From Candidatus Methylomirabilota bacterium (GTDB lineage Bacteria > Methylomirabilota > Methylomirabilia > Methylomirabilales > JACQHM01), in contig JACQHM010000305.1 in NCBI GenBank assembly GCA_016199025.1, positions 1 through 5,971 on the forward strand: a stretch of DNA of 5,971 bases, given 5' to 3'. Below are positions 1 through 3,878 of the stretch, in pieces. The notes below the pieces were generated by a model, which ran no database searches, was not told the origin of the DNA, and worked only from the letters and a program-made list of their open reading frames with translations. Positions within the stretch are counted from its first letter, which is position 1, and each line of letters opens with the position of its first letter. A program made the translations under genes and the position numbers.

Positions 1-99
1 GTGGAGGAGATCGCCCGGGAAGACCTGGGCCTGGTGAAGCCTGGTGAGGTCGTCTATCAGCTCAGCCCTGCCCGGGAGGGGCAGGAAGCGGGTAGGTAG
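1..99 (+). CDS. C-terminal end of a septum formation initiator protein (FtsB/DivIC family), 5' end outside window
   Basis: Frame 1 is open from the window edge to a TAG at 97-99 and gives 32 residues. They include EEIAREDLGLVKPGE followed by VVYQLSP. This is the typical end of FtsB/DivIC proteins, small single-pass divisome proteins with a coiled coil, in which an 'E-x-I-A-R-E-x-L-G-L-V-K-P-G-E' stretch precedes the C-terminus. The transmembrane segment and coiled coil would lie upstream and cannot be seen. The last residues (AREGQEAGR) are a short polar tail with no recognised motif. The assignment rests only on this tail motif, so the family is likely but the exact gene name is not certain. 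A separate promoter follows, so this gene is probably not strictly co-transcribed with the next one. Confidence 0.72.
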   Translation: MEEIAREDLGLVKPGEVVYQLSPAREGQEAGR

Positions 100-106
100 C
101 GGTCCC

Positions 107-135
107 TTGCGAAACTCGCCGGTTTCCAGTATACT
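107..135 (+). promoter_or_regulatory. Predicted sigma70-type promoter for the diguanylate cyclase gene
   Basis: A -35-like TTGCGA (107-112) is separated by exactly 17 bases from a -10-like TATACT (130-135). They match the TTGACA and TATAAT consensus at 4/6 and 5/6 positions. The site lies in the 76-base gap after the FtsB-like stop, and transcription would start near 142, about 34 bases before the GTG start at 176. No extended -10 TG is present. The AT-rich -10 stands out in this GC-rich stretch. This is a sequence prediction only. Confidence 0.5.
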
Positions 136-175
136 CCGCATCGATCATCGGTGGTGGCTGTAAGAGGGGATTTCG

Positions 176-1207
176 GTGGCGGCTCATGGGAGGATCTTGG
201 TTGCTGATCTGAAGCGACCTCCTCAGGGGGGCATCTCCCACCTTCTCCGGAAGCGGGGATATCGGATAGAGACCGTCTCCGGCTCTCGGGCGGCTCTGAA
301 GAAGGTAGAGGAAAATTCTTACGATCTCGTCATCTTGGATCTCGGAGCTGTTCGATCGCGGGACCTGGACCTCCTTGATCAGATGCTCAAGCGTCGGCCG
401 GGACTCTCCGTTGTGATCGCGGCCGATGACGGAAACGCTAAGGCCTCCCTGGAGGTGGCCGAGAAGGGGGCCTATTCATATCTCCTCAAGCCGGTGGCCG
501 AGGATATCCTGGAGCTGGTCCTCCGAAGCGGCTTGGAGCGGACCCGCCTTGTGACCGAGAACGCCACGTTGAAACAGGAGACCCTCTGCGATGACCTGAC
601 CACCGCTTACAATCGCCGCTACCTGGAGCTGTATCTCGACGAGGAGATCGAGCGGGCTCGACGCTTCTGCCGCCCCTTCTCCATCCTTTTCTTCGACTTG
701 GACCACCTAAAGACTATCAATGATAAGTACGGGCACCTGTGCGGGAGCCAGGTCCTCCGGGAGGTGGCAACTCTCCTACAGGGCAGACTTCGACGGATCG
801 ACAAGATCTTCCGCTTCGGTGGGGACGAGTTCGTCATCACCCTCCCGGAGACCGATTCCCAGGGGGCCTTCCGGGTCGCCCAACGCCTTCGCCGGGCTTT
901 AAGGGGCCATCGCTTCCTGATCCAGGAGGGGGTTCGGACAGCCATCACAGCCAGCTTTGGCATCGCGACGTATCCATACGATGGGACCACCAAAGAAGGG
1001 CTCATCCGTCACGCCGACGCGGCCATGTACCAGGTGAAGGAGACGACGAGGGATGGCATCGGGCGCCTGGATCGCCACCTCGTATACGCTTCGGCGGCGA
1101 TAGGCGGCCAGCCGGAGGCAGGGCATCTTGGCCCGCGGAAAGGCCGCAGGGTCGGGCGGGTGGTCGTGCAGCCTCGCGCGCCTCGGCTGAAACTTACGGG
1201 TCGCTGA
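176..1207 (+). CDS. Diguanylate cyclase: degenerate receiver (REC) domain plus GGDEF domain
   Basis: This 343-residue cytoplasmic protein is predicted to make cyclic di-GMP from two GTP. The GTG start at 176 is chosen because AGAGGGG lies about 6 bases upstream (163-169). Residues 5-120 form a receiver-like domain: D11 of the acidic pocket, D55 (in VILDLG) as the possible phospho-acceptor, and K105 (in LLKPV). The second acidic-pocket residue is L12, the usual Thr/Ser near residue 82 is Ala, and the M-P after the acceptor is missing, so phosphorylation may be weak or absent. A short linker (about 121-138) leads to the GGDEF domain (139-300), with DDLTTAYNRRYL, metal-binding D174 in FFDLDHLK, and the active-site RFGGDEF with GGDEF at 215-219. 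An inhibitory-site RxxD (R206, D209) lies six residues before the GGDEF, so feedback inhibition by c-di-GMP is likely. The last ~45 residues are basic and match no domain I know. There is no membrane segment and no EAL domain. Confidence 0.93.
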   Translation: MAAHGRILVADLKRPPQGGISHLLRKRGYRIETVSGSRAALKKVEENSYDLVILDLGAVRSRDLDLLDQMLKRRPGLSVVIAADDGNAKASLEVAEKGAYSYLLKPVAEDILELVLRSGLERTRLVTENATLKQETLCDDLTTAYNRRYLELYLDEEIERARRFCRPFSILFFDLDHLKTINDKYGHLCGSQVLREVATLLQGRLRRIDKIFRFGGDEFVITLPETDSQGAFRVAQRLRRALRGHRFLIQEGVRTAITASFGIATYPYDGTTKEGLIRHADAAMYQVKETTRDGIGRLDRHLVYASAAIGGQPEAGHLGPRKGRRVGRVVVQPRAPRLKLTGR

Positions 1208-1244
1208 TGGCCGTGCCTCATGGCCGACCTGAGGCAACGGGCCA
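1208..1244 (+). other. Imperfect hairpin between the diguanylate cyclase stop and dxr
   Basis: Bases 1208-1220 (TGGCCGTGCCTCA) can pair with 1230-1244 (TGAGGCAACGGGCCA). This gives 13 base pairs with two single-base bulges on the right arm (1237 and 1239) and a 9-base loop. The stem starts on the first base after the TGA at 1205-1207 and ends four bases before the dxr Shine-Dalgarno. No T-run follows, so it does not look like an intrinsic terminator. It could stabilise or separate messages or affect dxr translation, but function is inferred only. Confidence 0.5.
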
Positions 1245-1247
1245 CGA

Positions 1248-1254
1248 AGAGGGG
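1248..1254 (+). promoter_or_regulatory. Ribosome-binding site that sets the dxr start
   Basis: AGAGGGG lies about 5 bases before the ATG at 1259. The in-frame upstream ATG at 1220 has no Shine-Dalgarno, lies inside the hairpin, and would add 13 residues ahead of the NADPH-binding strand that normally begins the protein. The start at 1259 is therefore preferred. Confidence 0.75.
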
Positions 1255-1258
1255 GGCG

Positions 1259-2413
1259 ATGAAGCGGGTCAGCATCTTAGGATCCACCGGGTCCATCGGG
1301 GTCAGGACGCTGGATGTCATTGAGCGACATCCCGACGGCTTTCAGGTGGTTGCGCTGGCGGCTGGAACAAAGGTGGACCTCTTGGCAGAGCAGGTCCTAA
1401 GATTCAGGCCGCACCTTGTCTCGGTGGCAACGGAGGAGGCGGCCAAGGAGCTTCAGAGGAGGCTCCCCCGGGTTCCGGTGAACATCCTCTGGGGGGAGGA
1501 AGGGCTGGTTCAGGTGGCGAGGACCGAGGAGGCCGACCTCGTGGTCTCTGCCCTGGTGGGCTCGACAGGCCTCCTCCCGACGCTGGCGGCCATCCGGGCG
1601 GGAAAGGACATCGCCCTGGCCAACAAAGAGGTGTTGGTCATGGCGGGGGAACTGGTGACGGCGGAGGCGAGGAAGATGGGGGTGAAGATCCTCCCCGTCG
1701 ATAGCGAGCATTCTGCGATCTTCCAGTGCCTGGGGCACGGGGGGCGTCAATACTTAAAGAAGATCATCCTGACGGCCTCGGGTGGTCCCTTCAGGACTAG
1801 GCCCAAAGCAAGCTTTGCCTCTGTTACCCCCGAGGAGGCCCTGAACCACCCGACCTGGAACATGGGGAGGAAGATCACCATTGACTCGGCGACCCTCATG
1901 AACAAAGGACTGGAGGTCATCGAGGCCCGGTGGCTCTTCGATCTCTCGCTGAAGGAGATCGACATCATTATCCATCCACAGAGCATTATCCATTCCCTGG
2001 TCGAGTACATGGATGGGTCGATCCTGGCCCAACTCTCTGTCACTGATATGCGCCTTCCGATCCTCTACGCCCTCTCCTACCCCAAGAGGCTGGAGAGCCC
2101 GCTGCCATCCTTGGACCTCACCACCCTCGCGGCCCTCACCTTTGAGCCATTGGACATGGAGAAGTTTCCCTGCATTGGATACGCGTACGAGGCGGCCGAA
2201 GCGGGAGGGACGCTTCCTACGGTCTTGAACGCGGCCAACGAGGTGGCGGTCCATCTATTCTTGGAGCGGAGGCTCGGTTTCGACGAGATCCCCCTCCTGA
2301 TCAGAAAGGCCATGGACGAGCATGGACGTCGGCCCGTCCGGTCCCTGGAGGATGTCTTGGAGGCTGATCGGGAGGTGCGCCAACGCTTTACCATGGAGTA
2401 CAGCAAGCAATGA
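1259..2413 (+). CDS. dxr: 1-deoxy-D-xylulose 5-phosphate reductoisomerase (DXR/IspC)
   Basis: This cytoplasmic enzyme converts 1-deoxy-D-xylulose 5-phosphate to 2-C-methyl-D-erythritol 4-phosphate using NADPH and a divalent metal, the committed step of the MEP isoprenoid pathway. Its 384 residues match the family's usual size of roughly 380-400. It begins MKRVSILGSTGSIG, with the NADPH-binding GSTGSIG at 8-14. Other signatures are LANKE (120-124), the metal ligands D148 and E150 in DSEHSA, the active-site flap Trp200 in HPTWNMG, and MNKGLE (214-219) with E219 as the third metal ligand. IIIHPQSIIHS and NAANEVAV follow as expected, so it looks complete and active. The stop codon overlaps the rseP start as ATGA, implying a shared message and coupled translation. 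In many bacteria uppS and cdsA lie just before dxr; here a c-di-GMP enzyme takes that place. Confidence 0.97.
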   Translation: MKRVSILGSTGSIGVRTLDVIERHPDGFQVVALAAGTKVDLLAEQVLRFRPHLVSVATEEAAKELQRRLPRVPVNILWGEEGLVQVARTEEADLVVSALVGSTGLLPTLAAIRAGKDIALANKEVLVMAGELVTAEARKMGVKILPVDSEHSAIFQCLGHGGRQYLKKIILTASGGPFRTRPKASFASVTPEEALNHPTWNMGRKITIDSATLMNKGLEVIEARWLFDLSLKEIDIIIHPQSIIHSLVEYMDGSILAQLSVTDMRLPILYALSYPKRLESPLPSLDLTTLAALTFEPLDMEKFPCIGYAYEAAEAGGTLPTVLNAANEVAVHLFLERRLGFDEIPLLIRKAMDEHGRRPVRSLEDVLEADREVRQRFTMEYSKQ

Positions 2414-3798
2414 CATTTCAACAGCTCTTCTCGTGGAACGCCCTCGCCCTTTGGGATCACGCCCAGACCTTCGGCTGGTACCTCTGGTGGTTCGCGCTGG
2501 TCATCGGGGCCTTGATCTTCGTCCATGAGCTGGGGCACTTCCTCCTGGCGAAACGGGCAGGGGTTGGAGTCCTGAAGTTCTCCTTGGGCTTTGGCCCGAA
2601 GCTCTTCGGCTTTCGACGGAACGAGACGGAATACCTCATCTCGGCCATCCCCCTGGGAGGCTACGTCAAGATGATCGGGGAGGATCCCCGGGAGGAGGGG
2701 GCCGAGGGGGATCGGGAGCGGTCCTTTGCAGAGAAGCCGGTGGGGACCAGGGCCTTGATCATCGCTGCCGGCCCCCTCTCCAACTTCCTCTTAGCCTTTG
2801 TGATCTTCCTCGGCCTCTTCGCCTTCGTTGGCCGTCCGGCTTCCTGGACGGTGATCGGGAGGCCCGAGGCAGACTCCTCTCTGGCCCAGGCGGGGCTCAA
2901 AGCCGGCGATCGGATCGTGGCCGTGGAGGGGCAGGCAGTTTCGACATGGGAGGAGCTGGAAGGGAAGATCCAGGCCTCCCAGGGCCAGCCCCTTCGATTG
3001 ACCGTCGAGCGGGAAGGCCGTCGGTTCGAGGCCTCCATCATCCCTCGTCGGGTGGCGGTGAAGGACATCTTCGGGGGAGAGAAGGAGGCGTGGGACATCG
3101 GGTCGGGGCCCTTTATCTCGACGAAGATCGGGCAGGTCATGAAGGGACATCCCGCCGACCAGGCTGGTTTACAGCCGGGTGACCGGATCCTCGCCTTTCA
3201 GGGTCAGCCTGTCGAAGGCTGGGACGAGTTGGCCGCGTTGATCCACGCCCACCCTGGAGAGAAGGTGAAGCTTTTGGTAGAGCGGGGGGGGAAATCCCTC
3301 GAGGTTGAGGTCGTCCCCAGGCCGACGGAGCAGGGGGGGAAGAAGATCGGCCTGATCGGCATCGCCCCTGCCCAGGAGTTCATCTATCAGCGGACCGATC
3401 CCTTCACGGGATTCTACCTGGCCGGGAAGCGGACCGTCGAACTCACCGGCCTCATCCTCTATAGCTTGGTGAAGCTCATCCAGGGGGAGATCCCGGCCTC
3501 GACCCTCGGCGGGCCGGTCCTCGTGGGGCAGATGGCCGGCGAACAGGCGAAGGCAGGGTTCCTGAACGTTCTCCTCCTCACGGCCGGGCTCTCCATCAAC
3601 CTGGGGATCTTGAACCTGCTCCCGATCCCTGTCCTGGACGGCGGGCATCTCTTCTTCGCCTTGATCGAGGCCATCCGGGGGAGGCCCTTGAAGGTCAGGA
3701 CGCGGGAGATCGCGAACTATGTGGGTCTGGCCCTCTTGGTGGCCTTGATGCTCTACGCCACCCGGAATGACATCATGAGGCTGATCGGACCCCAATAA
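2410..3798 (+). CDS. rseP: RseP-family site-2 intramembrane zinc protease with two PDZ domains
   Basis: This inner-membrane metalloprotease (peptidase family M50B) cuts transmembrane segments of substrates already trimmed by a site-1 protease, classically an anti-sigma factor such as RseA; the substrate here is unknown. It has 462 residues. TM1 (about 25-50) carries the zinc motif HELGH at 39-43. IIAAGPLSN (117-125) starts TM2 (to about 140). Two PDZ domains follow: one with QAGLKAGDRI (160-169) and one with QAGLQPGDRI (251-260). The GGPVLVGQ region leads to TM3, with NLLPIPVLDGGH at 402-413 and D410 as the third zinc ligand. A last TM lies at about 438-456. All catalytic residues are present. 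The start overlaps the dxr stop by four bases; a GGAG at 2395-2398 is rather far upstream, so translational coupling to dxr is likely. Two PDZ domains are typical of the proteobacterial RseP type. Confidence 0.96.
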   Translation: MTFQQLFSWNALALWDHAQTFGWYLWWFALVIGALIFVHELGHFLLAKRAGVGVLKFSLGFGPKLFGFRRNETEYLISAIPLGGYVKMIGEDPREEGAEGDRERSFAEKPVGTRALIIAAGPLSNFLLAFVIFLGLFAFVGRPASWTVIGRPEADSSLAQAGLKAGDRIVAVEGQAVSTWEELEGKIQASQGQPLRLTVEREGRRFEASIIPRRVAVKDIFGGEKEAWDIGSGPFISTKIGQVMKGHPADQAGLQPGDRILAFQGQPVEGWDELAALIHAHPGEKVKLLVERGGKSLEVEVVPRPTEQGGKKIGLIGIAPAQEFIYQRTDPFTGFYLAGKRTVELTGLILYSLVKLIQGEIPASTLGGPVLVGQMAGEQAKAGFLNVLLLTAGLSINLGILNLLPIPVLDGGHLFFALIEAIRGRPLKVRTREIANYVGLALLVALMLYATRNDIMRLIGPQ

Positions 3799-3803
3799 TT
3801 TTT

Positions 3804-3838
3804 GTGACTGGTGACTAGTGACCGGTGGCCAGTGAACC
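3804..3838 (+). repeat. Heptanucleotide tandem repeat, array 1 (five units)
   Basis: Five 7-base units run back to back: GTGACTG, GTGACTA, GTGACCG, GTGGCCA, GTGAACC. The array starts five bases after the rseP stop codon. Units differ from GTGACTG at one to three positions and degenerate toward the 3' end. It is non-coding and forms the left half of an inverted arrangement with the array at 3847-3867. Confidence 0.75.
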
Positions 3839-3869
3839 CCCGTCTTGGCTGCTGGCTACCGGCTACTGG
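3815..3869 (+). promoter_or_regulatory. Potential hairpin formed by the two repeat arrays, reaching the ispG Shine-Dalgarno
   Basis: In RNA, 3822-3832 (CCGGTGGCCAG) pairs with 3852-3862 (CTGGCTACCGG) over 11 pairs including one G-U. After one A/C mismatch (3821/3863), 3815-3820 pairs with 3864-3869 over six more pairs, two of them G-U. The loop is about 19 bases. The stem covers G3868 and G3869, the first bases of the GGAGATAGGAG ribosome-binding region of ispG. No T-run follows, so it is not an intrinsic terminator. A role in ispG translation or message stability is inference. Confidence 0.5.
3847..3867 (+). repeat. Heptanucleotide tandem repeat, array 2 (three units)
   Basis: Three 7-base units are visible: GGCTGCT, GGCTACC, GGCTACT. 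The next heptamer (GGAGATA) begins the ispG Shine-Dalgarno region, so the array runs directly into the ribosome-binding site. Its reverse complement resembles array 1: the 18 bases at 3852-3869, reversed and complemented, match 3815-3832 at 14 positions. Confidence 0.65.
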
Positions 3870-3878
3870 AGATAGGAG

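Noticed and set aside
1220..1258. Upstream in-frame ATG for dxr at 1220.
   Set aside because: It has no Shine-Dalgarno, lies within the hairpin and adds 13 residues before the conserved N-terminal NADPH-binding strand. ATG 1259 has a strong site.
739..1323. A 194-codon plus-strand frame overlapping the diguanylate cyclase and dxr start.
   Set aside because: It is an out-of-frame shadow of the GGDEF domain with low-complexity Gly/Arg/Pro/His content and no domain.
3795..3838. Possible intrinsic terminator after rseP, from the AATAATTTTT stretch.
   Set aside because: The T-run lies before, not after, the hairpin-forming repeats, and no GC-rich stem precedes it.
3804..3867. The tandem repeats as a CRISPR array or iteron origin.
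   Set aside because: Units are 7 bases with no spacers, there are too few copies for an origin, and no cas or replication gene is nearby.
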